DNA of 64,000 bases from Leptospiraceae bacterium (GTDB lineage Bacteria; Spirochaetota; Leptospiria; Leptospirales; Leptospiraceae): NCBI GenBank assembly GCA_024233865.1, contig JACKPA010000002.1, positions 372,001 to 436,000 on the forward strand. Direction: 5' to 3'. Below the pieces are notes generated by a model, which saw nothing but the letters and a program-made list of their open reading frames with translations, was not told the DNA's origin and did not search any database. The position numbers were made by a program, and so were the translations under genes. This document shows, piece after piece, positions 38,467 through 46,997 of the stretch (positions are counted from its first letter, which is position 1; every line of letters begins with the position of its first letter).

Positions 38467-40161
38467 ATGTCAGATTTAGAAAAGGAAACAAAAAGTCCTT
38501 CTAATTTTATTCGTAATATTATAGATGAAGACCTAAAAAATCACAAAAACCAGGGAAGAGTTCATACCAGGTTTCCACCTGAACCCAATGGTTATTTACA
38601 CATCGGACACGCAAAGTCAATATGTTTGAATTTTGGTCTTGCAAGGGACTACAAAGGATTGTGTAACCTCCGATTTGATGATACAAACCCCGTTAAAGAA
38701 GAAATAGAATATATAAACTCAATCAAACAAGATATAGAATGGCTTGGTTTTGATTGGGAAGATAGGGAATACTATGCTTCTGACTATTTCGGACAGATGT
38801 ATGAATGGGCAGTGCAGCTCATAAAAAAAGGGAAAGCTTATGTTTGTGACTTGAATGCAGAACAAATCAGAGAGTCTAGGGGGACATTGATAAAACCGGG
38901 AACGGAAAGTCCATATAGAAATCGAAGAGTTGAAGAAAACCTTGACTTGTTCGAACGAATGAAAAAGGGAGAATTCAAAGACGGTGAAAAAGTATTGCGA
39001 GCAAAAATTGATATGAACTCACCCAATTTAAACATGCGTGATCCTGTGATGTATAGGATATTGCACGCTGACCACCATCGGACCGGAGATGCCTGGTGCA
39101 TTTATCCAATGTATGATTGGGCACATGGATTAGAAGATTCGATTGAAAAGATCACTCATTCAATATGTACTCTTGAATTTGAAGACCACAGACCTTTGTA
39201 CGATTGGTTTTTAGATGAATTGGAAATCTTTCACCCACAACAGATAGAATTTGCGAGATTAAACCTAAATTATACCGTTATGAGTAAAAGGAAGTTATTG
39301 GAACTCGTAAAAAATAAGTACGTAAACGGTTGGGATGACCCTAGACTTCTTACTATATCAGGATTGAGAAGACGAGGTTATACACCGACAGCCATACAAG
39401 ACTTTGCCGAAAAGATAGGAGTTGCCAAAGCCAACAGTACAGTTGATATGGCATTTTTGGAATATTGCTTGCGAGAAGATTTGAACAAAAAGGCTCAGAG
39501 GGCTATGGTTGTTTTGAATCCTTTGAAGGTTGTTATAGATAATTACCCGGATAACCAAGTAGAAGAATTGGAAGCTACCAATAATCCGGAAGACGAAACA
39601 ATGGGAAGTCGAAAAATTCCATTTAGTAAAGAAATTTATATAGAGCAAGATGATTTTATGGAAAACCCACCCAAAAAATATCATAGATTGTCTCCCGGAA
39701 AAGAAATTCGATTGTTACACGCCTACTATATAAAATGTGTAGACGTTGTGAAAGATGATTCCGGGAAGGTGATGGAAGTTCATTGTACCTATGACCCGGA
39801 AACAAGAGGTGGTTGGTCAAAAGACGGTAGAAAAGTAAAAGGAACTTCTCACTGGGTCAGTGTCAAGCACTGTTTGGAAGCAGAGGTTCGACTATATGAT
39901 AATCTTTTTACGGTTCCGAATCCGGACAACGGTGAAGAAGGAAAAGACTATAAAGATTATTTAAATCCAAAGTCTTTGGAAGTTTTAACAAATTGTAAAA
40001 TGGAATCCAACCTTGCCAATGCCAAAATAGGAGATTCTTTTCAGTTTCAAAGACAAGGGTACTTTACGGTTGATTCGGACTCAAAGACTGACTATATCGT
40101 ATTCAATCGAGCAGTCTCTTTAAAAGACACATGGAGTAAGATCAAAGCTGATTTGGGGTAA
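38467..40161 (+). CDS. glnS: Glutaminyl-tRNA synthetase
   Basis: 564 residues with AGGAG 6 bp before the ATG. Class I synthetase: the HIGH motif is seen in PPEPNGYLHIGHAKS (near residue 40) and the KMSKS motif as VMSKRKL near 271. RFDDTNP and the C-terminal beta-barrel region are present. A real GlnRS means Gln-tRNA is charged directly. In line with dnaE and the HD gene, so possibly one transcript. Confidence 0.95.
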   Translation: MSDLEKETKSPSNFIRNIIDEDLKNHKNQGRVHTRFPPEPNGYLHIGHAKSICLNFGLARDYKGLCNLRFDDTNPVKEEIEYINSIKQDIEWLGFDWEDREYYASDYFGQMYEWAVQLIKKGKAYVCDLNAEQIRESRGTLIKPGTESPYRNRRVEENLDLFERMKKGEFKDGEKVLRAKIDMNSPNLNMRDPVMYRILHADHHRTGDAWCIYPMYDWAHGLEDSIEKITHSICTLEFEDHRPLYDWFLDELEIFHPQQIEFARLNLNYTVMSKRKLLELVKNKYVNGWDDPRLLTISGLRRRGYTPTAIQDFAEKIGVAKANSTVDMAFLEYCLREDLNKKAQRAMVVLNPLKVVIDNYPDNQVEELEATNNPEDETMGSRKIPFSKEIYIEQDDFMENPPKKYHRLSPGKEIRLLHAYYIKCVDVVKDDSGKVMEVHCTYDPETRGGWSKDGRKVKGTSHWVSVKHCLEAEVRLYDNLFTVPNPDNGEEGKDYKDYLNPKSLEVLTNCKMESNLANAKIGDSFQFQRQGYFTVDSDSKTDYIVFNRAVSLKDTWSKIKADLG

Positions 40162-40176
40162 GTTTAGGTAAAAGCA

Positions 40177-40866
40177 ATGAGAGTCCTTATTGTAGATGAT
40201 GAGCCTCCCTCAGCAAGAGGAATCGAAAGGTATTGTAAAGAAGTTATTGGAAATGACTTGGAAAGTTTGAAAATGTTTGATTCGTTGTTTCCGGCTATTT
40301 ACTATTTGGAAGAAAATCCGATAGACCTTTTGTTCCTCGACGTTGAATTAAACGGAGAAAATGGTTTTGATTTGCTAAAAAATATAGAAAAGCAGTCCTT
40401 TTATACAATAGTCACAAGCTCTCATACAGAATATGCCGTGCAAGCTTTCGAACATAGTGTGCTTGACTTTTTACCTAAACCATTTACCAAAACAAGGTTT
40501 GAAGCAGCCATTCAAAAAATGAAAAACGTATGGGGTGTTCGATCAAAAACGATTCGCTTTATCCCGGTGAAAAAAGATATTTCTGTGGAAATGATTTCTT
40601 TTGAGGACATTTTGTATTTTGAATCTGACAAGAATTATACAATCATTCACCTAAAAAGCGGAGAGAAAGAAAGGGTTCGACGGACTTTAGATAAGTATAT
40701 GGAAATTCTCCCACCTCAATTTATTAGGGCACATAAATCATGTATCGTAAATAAATTTGAGGTTTTGAGAATACTTCATGGAAAGAATAATACCTTTCAA
40801 CTCCAATTAAAAAATAAAGTACAACTACCTTTGAGTAGAAGTATGTATGTGGAATTTAGCTCTTAA
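40177..40866 (+). CDS. LytTR-family response regulator
   Basis: 229 residues. N-terminal receiver domain with acidic pocket VDDEP and phospho-acceptor Asp55 (LLFLDVEL), then a LytTR DNA-binding domain (ILYFESDKNYTIIHLKSGE; FIRAHKSCIVN). No histidine kinase lies beside it. Starts 15 bp after glnS. Confidence 0.92.
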   Translation: MRVLIVDDEPPSARGIERYCKEVIGNDLESLKMFDSLFPAIYYLEENPIDLLFLDVELNGENGFDLLKNIEKQSFYTIVTSSHTEYAVQAFEHSVLDFLPKPFTKTRFEAAIQKMKNVWGVRSKTIRFIPVKKDISVEMISFEDILYFESDKNYTIIHLKSGEKERVRRTLDKYMEILPPQFIRAHKSCIVNKFEVLRILHGKNNTFQLQLKNKVQLPLSRSMYVEFSS

Positions 40867-40909
40867 GATGTATAATATACCAAAAAATAAGAAGGATGGA
40901 CAATAATTT

Positions 40910-41206
40910 ATGTTAAAAAAAGTATGGATTTATCTCTTGTTAATTGCTAGTTTTTATTGTAGTGACTCTGATAGAGCCAGATGTTATGACTTTCGGATAA
41001 AAATGGATGCTGCGTTATATTATTTTTACTGCAATTTGGGTCAATGTAAAGGTAGTACAGAATGTGAAAATGATATGATGAAAGCATGTCTTGTTTATTC
41101 TATAAAAAGTAGAGAGGCATGTTCAACAATGAGTGGTTTGCCAGGCTCAAGAGTTGATGACGATTTTCAAAAAAGCCTTGAAAATTTAAAACCAAAACCT
41201 GAATAA
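40910..41206 (+). CDS. Small cysteine-rich lipoprotein
   Basis: 98 residues. A short signal ends at Cys17 in a relaxed lipobox (LIASFYC). The mature part has six further cysteines (after RAR, YFY, GQ, TE, KA and EA), so disulfides are likely. No family recognised. It lies alone between the LytTR gene and the convergent phosphatase gene. Confidence 0.65.
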   Translation: MLKKVWIYLLLIASFYCSDSDRARCYDFRIKMDAALYYFYCNLGQCKGSTECENDMMKACLVYSIKSREACSTMSGLPGSRVDDDFQKSLENLKPKPE

Positions 41207-41250
41207 TAAATTAATAGGCTACTTTTTGATACTTATTTTTAGGCGTGGAA

Positions 41251-42636
41251 TTATCCAATTTCTTGTTTGTATTCTACTCCAATTAAAGCAATGTCATCTC
41301 GTATAGGATAACCGGCAAGGAATTCATCCAAAGACTTTAGCAAAAAATCACATAGCGATTGAATGCTTTCGTTTTTGGCTACGGAAATAGTCTCCAGCAA
41401 TCTGTCCTCTCCAAACAATTCCCCACTGTCACTAAACTCTTCCAATAATCCGTCCGTAAAAAGCAGGAGTTTATCACCTTTTTGAAATGGCTTTGTGATT
41501 TCTTTGTATTTAGCATCTTTTTTCAGTCCGAGAACTTTACCAGTTTTTGATAAAGATTCAGTGGTATCTTTTATCAGCAATTGAGCCAAATGACCTGCCG
41601 AAGAATACGTTATGGTTTCCTTCTGAATGTCTATTTCAACAATACAACAGGTAAAAAATGTTTTTAAGGAAGCATATTTATCAAAAAATATATTGTTTAA
41701 ATTATACATTAAAACGGATGTGGACCACTCGGAATGTTTGATTGTTTCAAACTCACTTTTAATTAACATGGTAATCAAAGCAGCTTGTACTCCATGACCG
41801 ATTGCATCTGCTATCATAATCCGTACAATGCCATTGTCTAATCTGACTATATCAAAAATATCACCTCCAACCTCTTCCATTGGAACATATACGGAACAAA
41901 TATTTAGCCCGTCTATTTCTAATAAACTTTCCGGTAGTAGTTTTACTTGTATTTTTTTGGCAAAATTTAAGTCAAGTTTTATCAAACGTAGCGTTTCATT
42001 AAGTTTCTGATTGTTTGCTTGCAAAACGAGATTGAGGTTTTCTAGCTCTTTTGCTTGGTTGGCTATTTTTGTTTGTTGATTTAATATTTCTTCTTGTAAT
42101 TTTTTCTCAATTTCTAACCTTTCTCGTTTGGTTATCTCTTCTCGTAAATCAGCAATGCTTGTTTTTAACTCTTCAATTAACCGGATATTCTGGGCTTGCA
42201 ACTCATAGTTTTCTATTGCTCTTCGAACCGTTAGTTTAAGGTCATCCGGATTGAATGGTTTGGCAATAAATTTATAAATCTGTGCATTATTGATGGCTTG
42301 GAGGATAGAGTCTATATCGGTATAACCCGTTAATATGATACGAATTGCATTGGGAATAATTGCAATGCTTTTCTCCAAAAATTCTACTCCAGTTAACACT
42401 GGCATTCTTTGATCGCAAATAATTAGATGGATATTTGGCGTAGGTATACCATGAATTAAGTCCAGTGCCTCTTTTCCGTTAGTTGCCTCCAATATCTCAT
42501 AATCTTTTTCCAGCATTTTCCGTAATACTCTTAGATTTGGCTCCTCATCATCTACAATTAATACTTTATGTTTTTTCTCTTTTTTTTCTGTGTTGATGTA
42601 TTCACTAAGGATGTCTTTATTTATTTTTATTGTCAT
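41251..42636 (-). CDS. Response regulator with SpoIIE/RsbU phosphatase domain
   Basis: 461 residues. Receiver domain with VDDEEPN and phospho-acceptor Asp75 (LIICDQRMP), a coiled coil (about 145-220), then a PP2C-type SpoIIE phosphatase (EEVGGDIFDIV, IADAIGHGVQAALIT, LLLFTDGLLEE). Such proteins dephosphorylate anti-sigma-factor antagonists. The start overlaps the end of an upstream small gene by 20 bp, suggesting translational coupling. Confidence 0.92.
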   Translation of the reverse strand: MTIKINKDILSEYINTEKKEKKHKVLIVDDEEPNLRVLRKMLEKDYEILEATNGKEALDLIHGIPTPNIHLIICDQRMPVLTGVEFLEKSIAIIPNAIRIILTGYTDIDSILQAINNAQIYKFIAKPFNPDDLKLTVRRAIENYELQAQNIRLIEELKTSIADLREEITKRERLEIEKKLQEEILNQQTKIANQAKELENLNLVLQANNQKLNETLRLIKLDLNFAKKIQVKLLPESLLEIDGLNICSVYVPMEEVGGDIFDIVRLDNGIVRIMIADAIGHGVQAALITMLIKSEFETIKHSEWSTSVLMYNLNNIFFDKYASLKTFFTCCIVEIDIQKETITYSSAGHLAQLLIKDTTESLSKTGKVLGLKKDAKYKEITKPFQKGDKLLLFTDGLLEEFSDSGELFGEDRLLETISVAKNESIQSLCDFLLKSLDEFLAGYPIRDDIALIGVEYKQEIG

Positions 42637-42883
42637 AATTATAGGCTATTCCGGATTTATGCGCTGGAAGGCTATGTTCTAAGCTTTCCCACTCAAAATG
42701 ATCATCTTCTTTTTCTAAGATACCATATTGGTCTACTAAAGAGTGTTTTTGTTCAAATTCTCGAATTTTATGTTTATAAGACACTAATTTATGTTCTAAT
42801 ATCTCGAATGTATAATACCTTGCAAAATCCTCAATTGTGGGAAAGCCTAATTCTTTGATAGTTAAATCTAACATGGAACTCAT
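42617..42883 (-). CDS. Small antitoxin-like protein, EDDHFEWE family
   Basis: 88 residues. A helical part (YKHKIREFEQKHSL) is followed by EKEDDHFEWESL, the same pattern as the putative antitoxin at 8376-8669, so the two are probably related. No toxin gene is next to it; instead its end overlaps the response-regulator phosphatase gene. An IS982 element is inserted 9 bp upstream of its start, taking away its native leader. Role uncertain. Confidence 0.55.
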   Translation of the reverse strand: MSSMLDLTIKELGFPTIEDFARYYTFEILEHKLVSYKHKIREFEQKHSLVDQYGILEKEDDHFEWESLEHSLPAHKSGIAYNYDNKNK

Positions 42884-42892
42884 GGTTTTTTT

Positions 42893-43884
42893 AACGTGAG
42901 TTCGGGATTAAAATTAAATTAAAATATAAAAAAATGATTTTCTCCTAGGTAGCCAAACTCAATTCTGGATTTATGAACAACAACAGAATGAGTTTGACAT
43001 ATATATTTTGTGATATAGATGACTTTTGTAAAGAATTAAAAATAAATCGCCTTCCAGTTCCAGGTAAAAGAAATCGTTTTACTAGAGAAACTGAATTATG
43101 CACGAGTGAGATTATGACAATTCTTGTATTATTTCATCTAAAGGGATATAGAACGTTCAAGTGGTTCTATTGTGATTATGTAAGGAAACATTATTCCCAA
43201 GAATTTCCAAAACTTGTTAGCTACAACCGTTTCGTTGAACTAATTCCTAGAGTATTACTTCCACTTTTTGCTTACCTAAGTATACAGAGACTCGGAAGTA
43301 AATCCGGAACATTTATCATTGATTCCACAGCTTTGAAAGTATGTGAAAATAAAAGAATCCATAATCACAAGGTTTTTGCTGGTTTAGCGGAGCGTGGCAA
43401 GACAAGTGTAGGTTGGTTTTATGGATTCAAACTACATCTAATTATCAATGAAAAAGGAGAAATAATATCTTTTTACATTACAAAGGGCAATGTAGATGAT
43501 AGAAATGAAGAAGTAATTTTCTTTCTTACAAAAAATCTTAAAGGAAAACTTTTTGGGGATAGAGGTTATATTAGCCAAAAATTATTTAAAAAACTTCTTG
43601 AAAGAGGAATTAAAATGATAACAAAAATTAGAAGAAATATGAAAAACATACTTATGGACATGACAGAAAAACTCTTACTTAGAAAAAGAGCAGTCATTGA
43701 ATCCGTAAATGAGGAACTCAAAAATATATGTCAGATACAACACACTAGACATCGTAGTGTTATTAATTGGATGGTAAATATAACTTCGGGATTAATTGCA
43801 TATTCATTTTTTCCTAAAAAACCTAGTATCGACTTAAAAACAGGCGGTATTTTGGTTGAAATTTGATTATCCCGAACTCACGTT
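42893..43884 (+). mobile_element. IS982-family insertion sequence, apparently intact
   Basis: Perfect 16-bp terminal inverted repeats AACGTGAGTTCGGGAT (42893-42908 and 43869-43884) enclose one transposase gene. Both ends abut runs of T, so a short T-rich target duplication is possible but cannot be defined. Confidence 0.88.
42973..43866 (+). CDS. IS982 family transposase
   Basis: 297 residues. The DDE triad is visible at Asp117 (FIIDSTALK), Asp196 (LFGDRGYIS) and Glu243 (AVIESVNEELK). The signature SVGWFYGFKLHL is also typical. Full length with no frameshift, so the element may be mobile. It lies wholly within the inverted repeats. Confidence 0.92.
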   Translation: MNNNRMSLTYIFCDIDDFCKELKINRLPVPGKRNRFTRETELCTSEIMTILVLFHLKGYRTFKWFYCDYVRKHYSQEFPKLVSYNRFVELIPRVLLPLFAYLSIQRLGSKSGTFIIDSTALKVCENKRIHNHKVFAGLAERGKTSVGWFYGFKLHLIINEKGEIISFYITKGNVDDRNEEVIFFLTKNLKGKLFGDRGYISQKLFKKLLERGIKMITKIRRNMKNILMDMTEKLLLRKRAVIESVNEELKNICQIQHTRHRSVINWMVNITSGLIAYSFFPKKPSIDLKTGGILVEI

Positions 43885-43957
43885 TTTTTAATATGTATTA
43901 CCTTGTGCCTTCTTCCAATGCTGTCAACTTAAGAAACAAGAAATAACCAAAAAAACT

Positions 43958-43977
43958 TTCTTGCAAGTTGGCAAGAA
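43958..43977. promoter_or_regulatory. Short hairpin upstream of the PDDEXK gene
   Basis: TTCTTGC and GCAAGAA arms with a 6-base loop, 20 bp before the ATG at 43998. It could be an operator or a leader hairpin; nothing else supports a role. Confidence 0.35.
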
Positions 43978-43997
43978 TCTTATAGTTTTATCCTATT

Positions 43998-45020
43998 ATG
44001 AAAAACGGAAAAAATGCTGTAGTTCGATTTGACTGGGCAATGAAGTATATCCTTCGAAATAAGGCAAACTTTGACATCTTGGAAGGATTTTTATCCGCTC
44101 TTTTGGAAGAAACAATCACCATCCTTGCCATTTTGGAAAGTGAGAGCAACCAAGAAGACGAAACGGATAAATTTAATAGAGTTGACTTGCTTGTAGAAGA
44201 TTCACAGAAAAGAAAGATTATTATCGAAATCCAAAACAATCGTGAAACGCATTACCTAGAAAGACTGTTATACGGAACATCCAAGGTAATAGTAGAAAAC
44301 ATAAATGCCGGTTCTGACTACAAAGATGTGGTAAAAGTTTTATCGGTAAGCATATTGTATTTTAACCTAGGTAGAGGTGATGATTATATCTACTACGGGA
44401 GTACGCAATTCATAGGAGTTCACAATAAGAAACCGTTGATAGTAAAAGAAAGACACCAAGATACGAAACTATTTGAGCCAAAGTATGAGTTTCGAGAGAA
44501 GAATGTATTTCCGGAGTATTATTTGATACGTGTGGGAGAATTTGAAAATGTTATATGTTCACCGATAGATGAATGGATATACATGATAAAGAATAGCGAA
44601 GTGAGGGATGATTTCCAATCGAAGAACATAGACAAAGCAAGGGAGAAGCTACGAGTTATGAATATGAGTGAAGAAGAAAGACGTAGATATGATAAATATT
44701 TGTTAAATGTAGCTGTCGAAGAAGATATGGTAGAAACAGCTCGGAAAGAGGGTGAGGAAAAAGGACGGGAAGAAGAAAGGCAAAATACGGAAAAAGAGAA
44801 AGAAAAAGCAGAAAAAGAGAAAGAAAGAGCAGAAAAAGAGAAAGAAAGAGCAGAAAAAGAGAAAGAAAGAGCAGAAAAAGAGAAAGAAAGAGCAGAAAAA
44901 GCAGAGAAAGAAAAGGAATTATCCATTATAAAAACCATCCAAGCTGGAAAGCTGACAATAGAAGAGATTGCAGACGTTTTTGGTATTTCTGTGGATTATG
45001 TAATTCATTTAAAGAGTTAA
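43998..45020 (+). CDS. PD-(D/E)XK nuclease family transposase-like (Rpn/PDDEXK_2) protein
   Basis: 340 residues. N-terminal nuclease domain with Asp in NRVDLLVED and the family's E-x-Q variant in KIIIEIQNN. Members of this family (Rpn-like) are recombination-linked nucleases found in many copies per genome. Residues about 265-305 are a charged coil made of KEKERAE heptads encoded by 21-bp DNA repeats. The C-terminus ends in a short helix-turn-helix-like segment (LTIEEIADVFGISVDYVI). The gene appears intact. Confidence 0.85.
   Translation: MKNGKNAVVRFDWAMKYILRNKANFDILEGFLSALLEETITILAILESESNQEDETDKFNRVDLLVEDSQKRKIIIEIQNNRETHYLERLLYGTSKVIVENINAGSDYKDVVKVLSVSILYFNLGRGDDYIYYGSTQFIGVHNKKPLIVKERHQDTKLFEPKYEFREKNVFPEYYLIRVGEFENVICSPIDEWIYMIKNSEVRDDFQSKNIDKAREKLRVMNMSEEERRRYDKYLLNVAVEEDMVETARKEGEEKGREEERQNTEKEKEKAEKEKERAEKEKERAEKEKERAEKEKERAEKAEKEKELSIIKTIQAGKLTIEEIADVFGISVDYVIHLKS
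44797..44905 (+). repeat. 21-bp tandem repeats, about five units
   Basis: Near-identical units each encode one KEKERAE heptad in the coiled coil of the nuclease. The number of units can change without breaking the frame. Confidence 0.85.
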
Positions 45021-45086
45021 TAATTGTATCCTCTCAAAAATAATGGGCATCGCTCATTGAGCTTGTCCATTCTTACGTTTTGGGTT

Positions 45087-45273
45087 TCATTTTCCCTTTT
45101 CCAGTCGAATTTTTTCCAGCAACTTCCCGGCTGGCTCCCAGTCTTCCTCTCTGCGAGTGGCTTCCAACTCTTTCTCGGTTAGCAGCCTACCTTCAAAGGC
45201 TTTTTTTAAAATGCTCTGCCGGAGAGCATCGGCTTTTTGCAAAGCTTCTTTTAGCTCCGCTTCTACTTTATCA
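45087..45273 (-). pseudogene. hsdS: HsdS C-terminal fragment cut by IS66-family element
   Basis: The frame up to the element edge reads DKVEAELKEALQKADALRQS, then ILKKAFEGRLLTEKELE and ends LEKIRLEKGK, the usual C-terminal coiled coil of type I specificity subunits. The upstream part is replaced by the end of the IS66-like element at 45274. This is not the complement of the N-terminal hsdS fragment at 8006-8122 by position. Confidence 0.8.
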
Positions 45274-45349
45274 GTAAGCGTCAAAGAAACAGCCTCTTTA
45301 CAAATCTCGAAAAATATGATAATGCTATCCATAAAAAACGGAGGCAAAA

Positions 45350-45661
45350 ATGAGAAAATACCACACCCCAGATTTCTGGAAGCATCATATTAAAACATGG
45401 GAGACAAGTGATTCTCCCATCGAAAAATACTGTAAGGATAATAATCTGGCTAACAGTACATTTCACAAGTGGAAAAAGAAGTTTGAGACCAAAAAAGTCT
45501 CGGAAATTCAAACGAATTTCATTGAAGTCCCTATCAAGGAAATTGCCACTCAGGAAAATATAATCAAGCCTAGCATAGACTCGAAATGGAAATGGAGTTT
45601 TACCCTGAATATTAATTTGGGTATATTCAAGTTTATATGCGGAGGTTCCAATGTTAGATAA
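45350..45661 (+). CDS. tnpA: IS66 accessory protein TnpA
   Basis: 103 residues with a GGAGG ribosome site. The N-terminal part (FWKHHIKTWETSDSPIEKYC, then NNLANSTFHKWKKKF) is the helix-turn-helix typical of IS66 TnpA. Overlaps the tnpB start by 11 bp, as is usual in the family. Intact. Confidence 0.85.
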   Translation: MRKYHTPDFWKHHIKTWETSDSPIEKYCKDNNLANSTFHKWKKKFETKKVSEIQTNFIEVPIKEIATQENIIKPSIDSKWKWSFTLNINLGIFKFICGGSNVR

Positions 45662-45998
45662 AAATGAAAAGTATCGAGTGTTTTTAAAAATGGGAAGGAC
45701 AGACATGAGGAAGTCTATAAACGGTTTGGCAGTGGAAGTTCAAACATTTTTGAAGCAGAACCCATTTGACAAGAGCCTGTTTGTATTTTGCAATAAGCGA
45801 AGAAACCAAATCAAAATACTCTACTGGGATAGGAACGGTTTTTGTTTATGGCAGAAGCGTTTGGAGAAAGACAAGTATATGTGGTTGAAATCGGATAATA
45901 ATTCAATGGAAATCAGCATGAAAGAATTGGAGTGGTTGCTTGATGGTTTGGACTATCGTAAGGCATACAAAACACTTAGCTATGACTTAGTAGCATAA
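45651..45998 (+). CDS. tnpB: IS66 accessory protein TnpB
   Basis: 115 residues, with GGAGG before the ATG. The family blocks TDMRKSINGLAVEV, LFVFCNKRRNQIKILYWD and GFCLWQKRLEK are complete. Needed with TnpA and TnpC for IS66 movement. Intact. Confidence 0.92.
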   Translation: MLDKNEKYRVFLKMGRTDMRKSINGLAVEVQTFLKQNPFDKSLFVFCNKRRNQIKILYWDRNGFCLWQKRLEKDKYMWLKSDNNSMEISMKELEWLLDGLDYRKAYKTLSYDLVA

Positions 45999-46014
45999 AA
46001 AAATAAAAAATAAT

Positions 46015-46059
46015 TGCATACGTTATAAGGCAGTATATAATAGTCAAATAACGTATGCA
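46015..46059 (+). promoter_or_regulatory. Hairpin that encloses the tnpC start codon
   Basis: Perfect 12-bp arms TGCATACGTTAT (46015-46026) and ATAACGTATGCA (46048-46059); the tnpC ATG (46055-46057) lies in the right arm, so folding would hide the start. Confidence 0.7.
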
Positions 46060-46712
46060 GTGCTCACTTTCTACATCCATTCCCATAGAAGAACATAACA
46101 AAATAGTAAGGGAGTTAAAAGATTATATTACGAAATTAGAAACAAGTGAAAAGCTCTTGAAAGAACAAGTTAGTATACTACTTCATAAACTATTTGGATG
46201 AAAATTATCTTCAAAGATTTGTGTATAGGTTTTGGACGCATCTTTTATCCGGTGAAATGGTAAATATTGACGAGACAACATTCCAAGTGTTGCGAGAACC
46301 GGATAGAAAGAATACGACAAAGTCCTATCTGTGGTCATTTCGTGGAGGCACAAAGGAACATCCCGCTGTGATTTTCGAGTATCACAGGACAAGAAACGGT
46401 GATTTCTTGAAAGATATTTTTCAAGACTATCAAGGCTATGTGATGACTGATGGCTACCATGAATACGAACGCCCTTTGTTGTGGGTAGGAAAAATTGGTT
46501 ATTCGGAGGAAGTCCGCGTGGTGCGGATGCGACTGCTTCTTTTTACAAGTATTACGGAATCAGCCAAAGCTAATGGGCATGAACCTTGTTGGTATTGGAG
46601 ATATGTATTGGAACGGTTACCATATATCAGGACAAATGAAGAATTGGATACCCTTTTACCCTGGATCGTTAAGCCGGAATTTATCAAGGCTTATTTTAGT
46701 AACAAAAAGTAG
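46055..46712 (+). pseudogene. tnpC: IS66 transposase TnpC, deleted and frameshifted
   Basis: The N-terminal part (MQCSLSTSIPIEEHNKIVRE to LLHKLFG) stops at 46201; the rest resumes out of frame at about 46194 with RFWTHLLSGEMVNIDETTFQ, so roughly 180 residues including the zinc-finger region are missing. A second loss removes the part between DGYHEYE and the conserved RPFVVGRKNW. From 46475 to 46547 the reading frame is off by one and then restored: the other frame reads NWLFGGSPRGADATASFY. The transposase cannot be active. Confidence 0.85.
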
Positions 46713-46802
46713 GATTATGGATTTTCAATAATTAGATTGACTTCTCTTCTGGTGTCAATCTAAAAATCCTCTTGATTTGATGGCATTTTGTTTGACGCTT
46801 AC

Positions 46803-46997
46803 TTTTAAAATGGTGATTTTACTTTTGGGAACATGAAAATATTCTGAAATTGCGTCTACTACAGCTTTGTTTGCTTTTCCTTCGGTTGCAGGTTGGTTCA
46901 CTCTTACCAAATAAGAATTAGCATCCAATTGCCTGGGAATCACGGCAGCACCCCAAAATCTCCTATCTGAATCCAATCCGCTTCTTGAAGTTTGCAT
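46803..46997 (-). pseudogene. DUF167 (YggU-like) protein, 3' end replaced by IS66
   Basis: The core SYLVRVNQPATEGKANKAVV, then FHVPKSKITILK, matches DUF167. Its last strand is missing: the frame runs into the IS66 end at 46802. The N-terminus also looks wrong and overlaps the end of the neighbouring lipoprotein gene. A short remnant. Confidence 0.75.

Larger units (their letters stand above)
45274..46802 (+). mobile_element. IS66-family insertion sequence, decayed
   Basis: Ends GTAAGCGTCAAA (45274) and its complement TTTGACGCTTAC (46791-46802) form imperfect inverted repeats of about 20 bp, the typical IS66 end. Inside are tnpA, tnpB and a broken tnpC. The 8 bp outside each end differ (ctttatca and ttttaaaa), so no target duplication is present. 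Confidence 0.88.

Noticed and set aside
44797..44905. CRISPR-like short repeats
   Set aside because: The 21-bp units are contiguous, with no spacers, and lie in frame inside a gene.
44519..44938. Antisense frame rich in SFSFSAL
   Set aside because: It is the mirror of the KEKERAE repeat and not a gene.
45266..46810. 8-bp target duplication around IS66
   Set aside because: The bases outside the ends (ctttatca and ttttaaaa) do not match.
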